From contig NZ_WBKA01000001.1 in the NCBI RefSeq assembly GCF_008831125.1, positions 124,001 to 188,000 of the forward strand: a stretch of DNA of 64,000 nt. Reading direction: 5' to 3'. Each line of letters opens with the position of its first letter. Position 1 is the stretch's first letter. The notes beneath the pieces were generated by a model, which saw nothing but the letters and a program-made list of their open reading frames with translations, had not been told where the DNA came from and made no database searches. Source of the stretch: Pseudoclavibacter caeni. GTDB taxonomy: Bacteria; Actinomycetota; Actinomycetes; Actinomycetales; Microbacteriaceae. This document shows positions 46,606 through 54,313 of the stretch, piece after piece. The position numbers and the translations under genes were made by a program.

Positions 46606-47655
46606 GTGAGCACCTCAGCAGACGCACCCGAACCGTCCCGACGCGCGAGCGACGCGTCCCCGTGCCCGGCCGAGGCGCCGTCCACCGAGGCGCCGGCCGC
46701 GACCGCCGCGCCGTCCGGCGAGCACGGCCACTCCGGCACCACGGCGATCATCGCGGCGATGCTCGCGAACCTGGGCATCGCGGTGACGAAATTCATCGCC
46801 TACCTGCTCTCGCAGTCGACGTCGATGCTCGCCGAGTCGGTGCACTCGCTGGCCGACACCGGCAACCAGATCCTGCTGCTCATCGGCGGCCGCGGCGCCA
46901 GACGCGCCCCCACACCCGAGCATCCGTTCGGCTTCGGCCGCGAGCGGTACGTGTCGGCCTTCGTCGTGTCGATCGTGCTGTTCAGCCTCGGCGGCCTGTT
47001 CGCCGTGTACGAGGGCATCGGCAAGATCGCGAAGCCCCATCCGATGGAGAGCTGGTGGCTGCCGGTCGCGGTGCTGCTCGTCTCGATGGTGATGGAGGCG
47101 CTGTCACTGCGCACCGCACTGAAGGAGTCGCGCCCCGCCCGCGGCGGCGCCGGCATCATCGCGTTCGTGCGCCGAGCGAAGGCCCCCGAGCTGCCGGTGG
47201 TGCTGCTCGAGGACACCGCGGCGCTGTGCGGGCTCGCCTTCGCCCTGCTCGGCGTGGTGCTGACCGTGGTCACCGGCAACGGGGTCTGGGACGGCCTCGG
47301 CACCGTCGCCATCGGCGTGCTGCTCATCGCGGTCGCCCTGCTGCTCGGGGCCGAGACCCGCAGCCTGCTCATCGGCGAGGGCGCCTCCACCGCCGGGCTG
47401 GAGCGCATCCGTCAGGCCGCGCTCGACGGGGAGGGCGTGGATCGCATCATCCACATGCGCACGCTGTACCTGGGGCCGGACGAGCTGCTCGTCGCCATGA
47501 AGATCGCCGTGGCCCCGCAGCGAACGGCCTGCGACGTGGCGGGGATCATCGACGCCCTCGAGCAGCGGGTGCGCGAGGCCGCGCCGATCGTGACGCTCAT
47601 GTTCGTCGAGCCGGACATCGATCGGGCGGCGGAGGACGAATCCGCGGCCCACTGA
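46606..47655 (+). CDS. Cation diffusion facilitator transporter
   Basis: A 349-residue CDF protein with six helices from residue ~46 on. The conserved helix 2 region is ESVHSLADTGNQILLLIG, and the FGFGRERYVSAF block follows. The C-terminal cytosolic domain (residues ~245-330) has a ferredoxin-like pattern. It should export a divalent metal such as Zn or Mn by proton antiport. Start GTG 46606, 6 nt after TAGGAT (46594-46599). Confidence 0.9.
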   Translation: MSTSADAPEPSRRASDASPCPAEAPSTEAPAATAAPSGEHGHSGTTAIIAAMLANLGIAVTKFIAYLLSQSTSMLAESVHSLADTGNQILLLIGGRGARRAPTPEHPFGFGRERYVSAFVVSIVLFSLGGLFAVYEGIGKIAKPHPMESWWLPVAVLLVSMVMEALSLRTALKESRPARGGAGIIAFVRRAKAPELPVVLLEDTAALCGLAFALLGVVLTVVTGNGVWDGLGTVAIGVLLIAVALLLGAETRSLLIGEGASTAGLERIRQAALDGEGVDRIIHMRTLYLGPDELLVAMKIAVAPQRTACDVAGIIDALEQRVREAAPIVTLMFVEPDIDRAAEDESAAH

Positions 47656-47849
47656 GCACGCATCGGACGACCGAGCGGTGCGGCTCGGCCCCGAGCCCGA
47701 CACGGCACGACCACGTCTGCGCCAGCCCGACACACACAGCCACTGGAGCGCCGCGTCGTGGCGCATCGGTGGCTGGGCCATGGCTCCCTGGCGCGATCAT
47801 GGTCGACCCTCACGCACACGCACAGCTCACGCACGCTCACGCGCACACG

Positions 47850-47879
47850 ACGAGGGCCGGGCATACGCCCGGCCCTCGT
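47850..47879. terminator. Bidirectional terminator after the CDF gene
   Basis: ACGAGGGCCGGGC / GCCCGGCCCTCGT form a perfect 13-bp stem around ATAC, followed on the plus strand by TTCCCCC. It separates the CDF gene from the convergent sulfur operon. The preceding ~40 bp is a run of CTCACGCAC-type repeats. Confidence 0.75.
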
Positions 47880-47932
47880 GTTCCCCCAGACTGGTGCGAT
47901 CCGCCCCCACGGAGCCGCGCCAGTGGTCTGTG

Positions 47933-48109
47933 TCAGCGCCCGAAGAGCTTCGAGAAGAGGCCGCTCTCGGCACTGGTGCCCTTCGGCGCGTTCTCCTCGC
48001 AGGTGCAGCGCTGTGCCGGCGGCACGTTGCGCATCACCTGGTCGACATGCTGGCCGCACCCGGCCCACGTCGTCTTGCCGCACTTCGGGCAGGTCACTGC
48101 ATAGCACAT
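47933..48109 (-). CDS. Small zinc-ribbon-like protein (58 aa)
   Basis: A 58-residue protein from ATG 48109 (GGGAGA site upstream) to 47933. It reads MCYAVTCPKCGKTTWAGCGQ, then HVDQVMRNVPPAQRCTCEE, with cysteines at positions 2, 7, 10, 18, 35 and 37 that could bind zinc in a ribbon. Proteins of this shape are widespread, and I know no experimental role. It is 90 nt after the CstR-like gene on the same strand, so it is probably the last member of the sulfur operon. Confidence 0.75.
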   Translation of the reverse strand: MCYAVTCPKCGKTTWAGCGQHVDQVMRNVPPAQRCTCEENAPKGTSAESGLFSKLFGR

Positions 48110-48199
48110 GGTCGTTCTCCCATTTCCTCAGTCGACGGCCGGGTCACCGGCCGTCCCTCCAACCGGAGCCGTGCCTCCCGCGGCCCCGCATCCATGAGC

Positions 48200-48526
48200 T
48201 CAGGCGAGCATCATGAACAGCTTCTCCAGCTCCTCGGCGGTCAGCTCGTCCTCACCGAGCCGCAGCCCGCTCGAGGAGCGCACGCCCTCGCCCTCCTCGG
48301 CCGACCCCTCCCGGTCGGTCGAGCTAACGAGGCAGTCCTTCATCGCGCTAGCGATGATGGCGTAGCCGGCGCGATCGAGGGCGCTGGACACCGCGGCGAG
48401 CTGCGTGACGACGTCACGGCACGACCCGCCCCGCTCCACGGCGGCGACCACCGCGTCGAGCTGGCCGCGCGCGCGGCGCAGCCGGTTGAGGATGTGGCGC
48501 TGCGGGTTCTGGGGACTCTTCGTCAT
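48200..48526 (-). CDS. CsoR/CstR-family repressor, CstR-like
   Basis: A 108-residue four-helix DUF156 regulator. The N-terminal helix reads RHILNRLRRARGQLDAVVAAV. Cys36 (GGSCRDVV) and Cys65 (MKDCLV) are kept, but residue 61, His in copper-binding CsoR, is Ala here. A Cys pair without the His is what is found in CstR, which senses persulfides and sulfane sulfur by interprotomer di-, tri- or tetrasulfide bonds. The ~40-residue acidic C-terminal tail is extra. It lies in the trxA - CoA-disulfide reductase operon and probably acts on the palindromes at 50742 and 39503. ATG 48526 has a GAGGAG site. Confidence 0.85.
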   Translation of the reverse strand: MTKSPQNPQRHILNRLRRARGQLDAVVAAVERGGSCRDVVTQLAAVSSALDRAGYAIIASAMKDCLVSSTDREGSAEEGEGVRSSSGLRLGEDELTAEELEKLFMMLA

Positions 48527-48557
48527 GTCCTTGACTCCTCTCGATCGACGGGGTGGT

Positions 48558-50267
48558 TCAGGCCACCGGCTGGGATGCGCGCTCGCCGGCGTCCGCGCCG
48601 GTGACCAGCAGGTCGTCGGCGCGCTCGCCGAGCACGAGCCGCAGAGTGATCATCCCACCCGACAGGCTCGCCGAGTCGAATCCGGCCTGGTCGAGCACGC
48701 GATGGGCGATGTACGAGCGCACCCCTGACTCGCACAGCACGCGAACCGGACGCCCCGCCGCCGCGGCGCGCACCTCGTCGAGGCGTCCGCGCAGCTCGGT
48801 GTGCGGGATGTGCAGCGCACCGGGCACGTGCCCGGTGACCCACTCGTCCTCGCGGCGCACGTCGAGCACGAGCGCCTCGGCCAGCACCCGGTCGAGATCC
48901 TGCGCGTACCAGAGGCGCAGCGTGCCGTCGAGCACGTTCTCGCCCATCATGCCGGCCATCGTGATCGGATCCTTCGCCGCACCGAACGGCGGGGCGTAGG
49001 CGAGGTCGAGATCGATCAGGTCGGCGATGCCGAGTCCCGCACGGATCGCGGTCGCGAGCACGTCGACGCGCTTGTCGGCGCCGTCGCGGCCGACCGCCTG
49101 CGCGCCGAGGATGCGGCCGTCGTCCTGCGCGAAGTGCACGATGAGGTGCACCTCCTCCGCACCCGGGAACCAGCTGACGTGCGACGACGGATGCAGGTGG
49201 ATCGTGTGGTACGCGATGCCAGCGGCGTCCAGCGCCCGCCGGTTCGCCCCGGTCATCCCGGCCGCCTGCGAGCCGACCCGCACGATCGCCGTGCCGACGG
49301 CGGTCGGGATGGGCCGGGCACGCTCCGGCGCGAGGATGTCGTCGGCGACGGCGCGGCCGGCGCGGCTGGCCGGCCCGGCCAGGGCCACGGGCCGCCGGGC
49401 GCCGGTGACCGCGTCGGTCGACAGCACGGCGTCACCGACCGCCCACACGTCGGGCAGGTTCGTGCGCCCGTGCTCGTCGGTGACGATCGCACCGCGCTCG
49501 CACGTCACCCCGGCGGCCTCGAACACCGCGGTGTCGGGGCGCACGCCGACCGAGAGCACGATTAGGTCGGCGTCGATGGTCGTGCCGTCGGCGAGCACGA
49601 CCACGTCGTGGTCCGCGCCCGGCTCGACGCGCTCGGCGGCGACGCCCTCGTGGATGTGCACGCCGGCCCGGCGCAGCTCGTCGGCGATGATCGCCGCGCT
49701 CTCCTGCTCGAGCGGCGAGAGGATGTGCGGGGCGAGCTCGACGACGCTGACCTCCAGACCGCGCACGGCGAGCGACTCGGCCGCCTCGAGGCCGATGAAC
49801 CCGCCGCCGAGGACGACCGCGCGCCGGGCGCCTTGGTCGACCATGGCCCGCAGGGCGACCGCGTCGTCCACCGTGCGCAGCGTGTGCGCGCGGGGCGAGT
49901 CGATGCCCGGCATGGGCGGCACGAACGCCTTCGCCCCGGGCGAGAGCACGAGCCGGTCGTACGCGATGCGCTCCTCGCCCTCGGGGGTGCGGACGGTGAC
50001 CGTCCGCCCCGCGGCGTCGAGGCCGATGACGTCATGCCGCACGCGCACGTCCAGGTCGAGCGACTCGCGCAGCGTCTTCGGCGTCTGCACGAGCAGCGAC
50101 GCGGAGCGCGGCACCTCGCCGCCGACGTGATACGGCAGGCCGCAATTGGCGAACGAGACGTACTCGCCCCGCTCGAGGACGATGATCTCGGCCTGCTCGT
50201 CCAGGCGACGGGCGCGAGCCGCGCAGCTCATCCCTCCGGCGACTCCGCCGACGACGACGATCCTCAT
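48558..50267 (-). CDS. CoA-disulfide reductase/rhodanese fusion (persulfide reductase type)
   Basis: A 569-residue protein. Residues 1-~450 are a CoA-disulfide-reductase-type flavoprotein: FAD site RIVVVGGVAGGMSCAARARRL, single active-site Cys42 in SFANCGLPYH, NAD site VVLGGGFIGLEAAESL. Residues ~460-550 are a rhodanese domain with catalytic Cys in VRVLCESGVRSYIA (CxxGVR loop). Such fusions reduce CoA- or protein-persulfides and polysulfides with NAD(P)H and release sulfide. A GGGGAGA site precedes ATG 50267, 62 nt after trxA. This is the central enzyme of the sulfur locus. Confidence 0.9.
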   Translation of the reverse strand: MRIVVVGGVAGGMSCAARARRLDEQAEIIVLERGEYVSFANCGLPYHVGGEVPRSASLLVQTPKTLRESLDLDVRVRHDVIGLDAAGRTVTVRTPEGEERIAYDRLVLSPGAKAFVPPMPGIDSPRAHTLRTVDDAVALRAMVDQGARRAVVLGGGFIGLEAAESLAVRGLEVSVVELAPHILSPLEQESAAIIADELRRAGVHIHEGVAAERVEPGADHDVVVLADGTTIDADLIVLSVGVRPDTAVFEAAGVTCERGAIVTDEHGRTNLPDVWAVGDAVLSTDAVTGARRPVALAGPASRAGRAVADDILAPERARPIPTAVGTAIVRVGSQAAGMTGANRRALDAAGIAYHTIHLHPSSHVSWFPGAEEVHLIVHFAQDDGRILGAQAVGRDGADKRVDVLATAIRAGLGIADLIDLDLAYAPPFGAAKDPITMAGMMGENVLDGTLRLWYAQDLDRVLAEALVLDVRREDEWVTGHVPGALHIPHTELRGRLDEVRAAAAGRPVRVLCESGVRSYIAHRVLDQAGFDSASLSGGMITLRLVLGERADDLLVTGADAGERASQPVA

Positions 50268-50329
50268 GTGGGTCTCCCCTTCTCTCTGTCTGTGCTCGGT
50301 GTCCGTGGTTCCGGTCAGCGGTGCCGGGA

Positions 50330-50731
50330 TCAGGCCTGTGCCTCGGCGCCCTCGGCCTTCGCCGCCTGCTCGGCGCGGTGCTGCTCGATGTCGGCCCGCA
50401 CCTCGTCCATGTCGAGCGCCTGCACGGCGGTGATCAGCTGTTCGAGCTGCTCGCCGACGAGCGCGCCGGGCTGGCCGAAGACGGGGATGCCCTCGCGGAA
50501 GACGATCAGCGTGGGAATCGAGGAGACCTGGAACATCGCCGCGAGTTGCTGCTCGGTCTCGGTGTCGACCTTGCCGAAGACGATGTCCGGGTGCTGCTCG
50601 GAGGCGGCCTCGAACACCGGGCCGAACATCCGGCAGGGCATGCACCAGGCGGCCCAGAAATCCAGCAGGACGATGTCGTTGCCGGTGACGACCTCCTCGA
50701 GGTTCGCCAGGGTGATCTGTCGTGTGCTCAT
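50330..50731 (-). CDS. Thioredoxin with WCMPC active site
   Basis: A 133-residue thioredoxin. The active site is DFWAAWCMPCRMFGP (Cys30, Cys33), with Met in place of the usual Gly between the cysteines, and the cis-Pro is in SSIPTLIVFREG. An Ala/Glu-rich helix of ~25 residues extends the C-terminus. It heads the operon and could pass electrons to persulfidated proteins. ATG 50731 lies 6 nt after TATCAT, so the mRNA is probably leaderless and starts next to the operator. Confidence 0.9.
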   Translation of the reverse strand: MSTRQITLANLEEVVTGNDIVLLDFWAAWCMPCRMFGPVFEAASEQHPDIVFGKVDTETEQQLAAMFQVSSIPTLIVFREGIPVFGQPGALVGEQLEQLITAVQALDMDEVRADIEQHRAEQAAKAEGAEAQA

Positions 50732-50737
50732 GCCCCG

Positions 50738-50766
50738 ATGATATACCCCCGGGGGTTTACTGTCCA
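50738..50766 (-). promoter_or_regulatory. trxA promoter with CstR-type operator in its spacer
   Basis: On the minus strand, -35 TGGACA (50766-50761), a 17-bp spacer and -10 TATCAT (50743-50738) stand 6 nt before the start codon. The near-perfect palindrome TATACCCCCGGGGGTTTA (50742-50759 plus strand) fills the spacer, so a bound repressor would block polymerase. The core matches the SQR-like promoter site. Confidence 0.7.
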
Positions 50767-51047
50767 GCGTCGTCGCCCGCCGGCGCCCCTCGCAGTGGAG
50801 GGGCGAGCATCACGGCGGCGCCCCGCCACCACGGCCCGGCCCGCATCCGGCGGAGCGCTCCGCTCGCACCGCGGCGCGCGTTCAGCCCGCCTATCCCTCA
50901 CATGCGGACAGCACGCGGCCAAGCGAGCCCTGCGCGCCGTGGCAGCGCGCTCGAGACGCCGCGAGGCCGTCGGCGGGATCGCACGACGGCCTCACAGCGG
51001 TCAGGCGGACGCGTTGCGGCGTCCGTCAGGAGAGGGCTGGCTCCGGC
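50767..51047. other. Intergenic region with usp terminator
   Basis: About 280 bp without a gene. At 51006-51025, CGGACGC/GCGTCCG pair around GTTGCG, 22 nt after the universal stress gene stop and read leftward, a likely terminator. A second stem, GAGGCCGTCG/CGACGGCCTC (50963-50972 and 50984-50993), stands further on. Confidence 0.5.
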
Positions 51048-51911
51048 TCAGAGCCCGGCCTGCTCGTCGGCGCGGATGATGATCACCGGCGCCGGGATGT
51101 TGTTGAGCACGCCATGGCTGACCGAGCCGAGGAACAGCCGGGTCAGACCCTTGCGGCCACGGTTGCCGACCACGAGCAGCGCGGCGTCCTTCGCCGCCTC
51201 GACGATGCCGCGCACGGGCTCGGCCTCGACCAGCTGGGTCTCGATCTCGATGCCCGGCTCGGTTTTGGCCGCGAGCTCCTTGGCGCCCTGCAACACGGCG
51301 CGCGTCTCGTTGCGCACCTCCTCGATGATCTGGGCGCTCCAGGCGACGTCGGTCGCCGGCAGGGCCGGGATCGTCCACGCGGCGACGATGCGCAGCCTCT
51401 CGCCGAGCAGCGCGGCCGCGCGCGCCGCGTAGTCGAGCGCCTTGTTGGCCGTCTCGCTGCCGTCGACGGCGACCACGACGTCATGCCGCTCGCCGAGATC
51501 ATAGGTCGGCACGACGGCCACCGGGGAGTGTGCGGATGCGGCAAGGCGGATCGGCTTCGACCCGAAGATGACGTTCGGCAGCTTGCTGCCCTTGTGGGTG
51601 CCGACGACGACGAGCTCGGCGCCCTTCGACTCGTCCTCGAACACGGCGGTCGGGGTGCCGGGGGCGAGGTTGGTGGTGAACGTGACGCCCGGGGCGATGC
51701 TCTTCGCGTACGCGAGCTCCTGGTCGAGCATCTTCTGCCCCTCCGCGAGCGCCTCGCTCTCGAACACGGGGGTGTCGCTGAACGGCGTCAGGTCGATCAC
51801 GTAGAACAGCTCGACGTCGGACTTCGTCCGCTCGGCGAAGCCCACACCCCAGCGCAGTGCTGCGCGGGCTGGCTCGGATCCGTCGACACCGATCACGATC
51901 TTCTTGGTCAT
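51048..51911 (-). CDS. Tandem universal stress protein
   Basis: A 287-residue protein of two UspA domains (residues ~1-145 and ~150-285). Each starts with the VxVDGS strand (IVIGVDGSEPARAALRW; VVVAVDGSETANKALDY) and each ends in the ATP-binding G-x2-G-x9-G-S/T pattern (VGTHKGSKLPNVIFGSKPIRL; VGNRGRKGLTRLFLGSVSHGV). It likely binds ATP and acts in stress or dormancy signalling. ATG 51911 has a GAGGCAGG site; the ATG at 51941 is less likely. Confidence 0.9.
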   Translation of the reverse strand: MTKKIVIGVDGSEPARAALRWGVGFAERTKSDVELFYVIDLTPFSDTPVFESEALAEGQKMLDQELAYAKSIAPGVTFTTNLAPGTPTAVFEDESKGAELVVVGTHKGSKLPNVIFGSKPIRLAASAHSPVAVVPTYDLGERHDVVVAVDGSETANKALDYAARAAALLGERLRIVAAWTIPALPATDVAWSAQIIEEVRNETRAVLQGAKELAAKTEPGIEIETQLVEAEPVRGIVEAAKDAALLVVGNRGRKGLTRLFLGSVSHGVLNNIPAPVIIIRADEQAGL

Positions 51912-52143
51912 TCTGGCCTGCCTCCTCGAACGAACGGTCATGCGGGGCCTGGCATGCCTCCGCCACCATTCAGGCTACCCGTTCCGCGCATCCGGCGGGC
52001 GTCCGGGCGTCGATTCCCGTCACGGGCGAGTGCAGCCCATCAGGGCAATCGCGGGCGACCGGGCGGCGATGGCCGACCGCGGGGGACCGGCCGGGCCGTC
52101 CCCGCCCCCGGCGACGAACTGGATGGACGGGGCTCCCGTCAGG

Positions 52144-52611
52144 TCAGCGCCGCTCGGCGAAGAAGCGCTGCAGCGGCTCGGCGCACGCCTCGGCGAGCAC
52201 GCCGCCGACCACCTCGACCTGGTGGTTCATCCGGCGGTCGCGCAGCAGATCGTGCACCGACCCGACCGCGCCGGCCTTCTCGTCCCACGCGCCGAAGATC
52301 ACCCGCGGGATGCGCGCGGCGAGGATCGCCCCGGCGCACATCGCGCAGGGCTCCAGGGTGACCACGAGCGTCGTGTTCGGCAGCTGCCAGCTGTGCCAGG
52401 CCCTCGCGGCACGGCGGATGGCGAGCAGCTCGGCGTGCGCCGTGGGATCCTGCCGGGCCTCGCGCTCGTTGCACGCGGCCGAGACGACGTTGCCCAGCGC
52501 GTCGAGCACGAGCGCGCCGACGGGCACGTCGCCGGTCGCGTCAGCCCGATGGGCCTCGGTGATCGCCGCGCGCATCCACTCCTCGAAGACGGGAGACACT
52601 GGCAGGCTCAC
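52144..52611 (-). CDS. tadA: tRNA adenosine(34) deaminase TadA
   Basis: A 155-residue zinc deaminase: His and Glu in DPTAHAELLAI, and Cys-x2-Cys in LEPCAMCAGAIL. It makes inosine at the wobble base of tRNA-Arg(ACG), and the substrate tRNA gene is in this window at 58343. GTG 52611 (VSLPVSPVFEEW) has a GAGAGGG site. A GTG at 52647, 8 nt after TACGAT (52661-52656), would be a leaderless alternative that adds 12 residues. Confidence 0.9.
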   Translation of the reverse strand: MSLPVSPVFEEWMRAAITEAHRADATGDVPVGALVLDALGNVVSAACNEREARQDPTAHAELLAIRRAARAWHSWQLPNTTLVVTLEPCAMCAGAILAARIPRVIFGAWDEKAGAVGSVHDLLRDRRMNHQVEVVGGVLAEACAEPLQRFFAERR

Positions 52612-52838
52612 GGTTCCCTCTCGTTCCCGGCGCGCGGACCGCGCCACGGTCATGCATCGTACCGCAGGGAGACGCGCGGGCGCGGCCCGCACGAGCCCGC
52701 CCGCCTCGGCGTCCGGTCGCCCCGCCTCGACGCCCCGGTCGCGGCGGCCGACCCGCCGCGACCCCCGTCGTGATCACCCCGGGACAGGGCCCCGGCGCCC
52801 CGCGAGGCCGCCATGCCGAGCGGCCCGCGAGGACGTGC

Positions 52839-52874
52839 TTGACGCGCGCGGCGTGATCGGGCACAATCTCCCAC
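52839..52874 (+). promoter_or_regulatory. Strong promoter of the leaderless cysteine-cluster ORF
   Basis: TTGACG (52839-52844), exactly 17 bp, CACAAT (52862-52867), then 7 nt to ATG 52875. This is one of the best sigma-A-type matches in the window, and it places the transcript start at or next to the ATG. Confidence 0.65.
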
Positions 52875-52976
52875 ATGATCACTCGTACCCACGCAGCTCT
52901 GACATCACTCGAGGTGACCCCGGCGGTCGCCTCGATGATGTGCTGCGCGGGTGGAGCGTGCCGAATGTGCCGCTGA
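52875..52976 (+). CDS. Leaderless cysteine-cluster small ORF (33 aa), putative leader peptide
   Basis: 33 codons, MITRTHAALTSLEVTPAV, then ASMMCCAGGACRMCR, with four Cys codons (23, 24, 29, 32) packed before the stop. It has no ribosome site but sits behind the promoter described above. In mycobacteria, leaderless small ORFs with cysteine clusters act as cysteine-responsive attenuators of the downstream genes: scarce Cys-tRNA stalls the ribosome and changes mRNA folding. The next gene, 168 nt on, is the winged-helix regulator. Function here is inferred from that architecture. Confidence 0.6.
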   Translation: MITRTHAALTSLEVTPAVASMMCCAGGACRMCR

Positions 52977-53047
52977 CCGCCTTCGTCCCCGATCCCCGGC
53001 GGATCACCGCACGACGAATGCCCGGCCTCCTCTTCCATCAGATCCAT

Positions 53048-53060
53048 CAGGTCACCGTGA
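53048..53060. repeat. Palindrome between the leader ORF and the regulator gene
   Basis: GGTCAC-C-GTGACC is a perfect 6-bp inverted repeat, 85 nt before the regulator start. It could be a short hairpin in the leader RNA or an autoregulatory binding site; nothing decides between them. Confidence 0.35.
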
Positions 53061-53144
53061 CCTCGCGCACCCCTGCGCCCGTCACGCGGATGCCGGAGCG
53101 ACTCGTGCGCCATCGCAGCAGCACAGTCCTAGGAGAGCACGCTC

Positions 53145-53801
53145 ATGACCACCATCACCACCACTCGCATCGCCCGCACCGCCCGTCCCGCCCACAGCCG
53201 GATCCGTCCCGTGGATACTGAGTCCGTCGCCACCCACGACGACCGTGTCGAGGCGCGCGGGTTCGCCCTGTACGTCGGCCTCGACGAGGTCGGCGCCGCG
53301 CAGGCCGGCGTCAGCCTGCAGCAGCTCGTCGCCGCCCTGAGGCGCACCGCCGAGGAGCTCGTCCCCGGCATCCGCACCCACGCCACGCTCGCCATCGCCC
53401 CGCGCGGCGCCGGCGGCCGCGACCTCGACGTGACCCGCGTGGCGCTGCACGACCCCGCCGTGCAGCGCATCGCCTCCCCCCGACAGGCCCGCCACGGCGT
53501 GGTGATCGATTTCGGCCGCCAGCACGTGCTCGTCGACGGCGAGGAGGTTTCGCTCACCTACAAGGAGTTCCGCCTGCTCGGCCACCTCGTCGAGCACGCG
53601 GGCGAGACCGTGCACCGGCACGACCTGCTCGCCGAGCTGTGGGACCCAGACCAGGAGGGCACCCCCGGCGAGCGCACCATCGACGTGCACGTGCGCCGCC
53701 TGCGCGCGAAGCTCGGCGACTTCCAGGACATCATCCGCACCGTCCGCGGCATCGGCTACCGGTTCGACCGCCGCACCGACGTCATCGTCCGCACGGCCTG
53801 A
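53145..53801 (+). CDS. Winged-helix regulator with OmpR/PhoB DNA-binding domain, no receiver
   Basis: A 218-residue protein. The N-terminal ~110 residues have no receiver signature and are unassigned. Residues ~118-212 are a Trans_reg_C domain: VVIDFGRQHVLVDGEEVSLTYKEFRLLGHLVEH, then the recognition-helix region ERTIDVHVRRLRAKLGD and the wing IRTVRGIGYRF. A stand-alone DNA-binding regulator of the atypical-OmpR kind. An AGGAG site precedes ATG 53145. If the upstream leader ORF is an attenuator, this gene would respond to cysteine supply, making it a candidate sulfur regulator. Confidence 0.83.
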   Translation: MTTITTTRIARTARPAHSRIRPVDTESVATHDDRVEARGFALYVGLDEVGAAQAGVSLQQLVAALRRTAEELVPGIRTHATLAIAPRGAGGRDLDVTRVALHDPAVQRIASPRQARHGVVIDFGRQHVLVDGEEVSLTYKEFRLLGHLVEHAGETVHRHDLLAELWDPDQEGTPGERTIDVHVRRLRAKLGDFQDIIRTVRGIGYRFDRRTDVIVRTA

Positions 53802-53817
53802 CCCGCGGGCCGGCGCC

Positions 53818-53958
53818 TTGCCGGCCCGCGACGCCGACGCGTATCGTTGTGGTCGCCCGGTGCCTCTGCGGCACCGGGACGTGCGGAGACGCACGTCGCC
53901 TGCTGTGGCGCAGCACTCCTCGGAGTGCGGGCCGGCCGCCCTCTTCCCCTGGGGCGGC
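53818..53958 (+). ncRNA. Candidate structured RNA: promoter followed by four hairpins
   Basis: TTGCCG (53818-53823), 18 bp and TATCGT (53842-53847) form a possible promoter. Starting at the expected transcript start are CCCGGTGCC-TCTGC-GGCACCGGG (53856-53878), GACGTGCG-GAGA-CGCACGTC (53878-53897), GCACTCC-TC-GGAGTGC (53913-53928) and GCCGCCC...GGGCGGC (53935-53958). The chain is too dense for chance in ordinary spacer, but GC-rich DNA forms stems easily. It could be a small RNA, the leader of downstream genes, or tandem terminators of the regulator gene. Confidence 0.35.
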
Positions 53959-54046
53959 TGGCTCAGGCCACGGCCGGCGACCACTCCTCCTGAGACCCGA
54001 CGATGCGCCCCTCTTCCCCTGCATCACTCCTCGAGGAACCATCCGC

Positions 54047-54313
54047 ATGTCTCCCGCACCCACGCACACCATCTCCCCCGGCAGGTCGCCCGCTGGGACG
54101 CGATCACCGTCGGCCGCCTCCGCGCCGCAGGAGGCCGATGCTGGGGCCAGCATCCCGACGCCCCGGGGCTGTTCATCGCCGAGTCCGGCCTCGGCACCGC
54201 CCCGGCCGATCCTCGTCGAGGCCGCACGCCGCATCGCCCGGGCCGTCCGCGAGCACGGGCGGGTCGCCCGCCCGGCCGCCACGTGCACGGCCTCCGCTAG
54301 CATGGCCGCATGA
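54047..54313 (+). pseudogene. Small ORF broken by two compensating frameshifts
   Basis: ATG 54047 (GAGGAA upstream) opens MSPAPTHTIS. The strongest codon pattern then moves to the other frame (VARWDAITVGRLRAAGGRCW, then GQHPDAPGLFIAESGLG) and returns to the first for PRPILVEAARRIARAVREHG. Third-position G/C is high in the middle only in the shifted frame. The first frame is open throughout and ends at ATGA, overlapping the nitroreductase start. Either a decayed gene of ~88 codons, or sequencing indels. No family recognised. Confidence 0.4.

Noticed and set aside
47812-47849. CTCACGCAC-like short repeats as a replication or binding element
   Set aside because: Irregular low-complexity spacer beside a terminator between convergent genes; no consistent unit length.
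53848-53960. Second leaderless Cys-containing ORF (VVARCLCGTGTC...)
   Set aside because: The GTG is only 1 nt from the TATCGT box and the frame runs on without a compact Cys-terminated end. The hairpin chain is the better reading.
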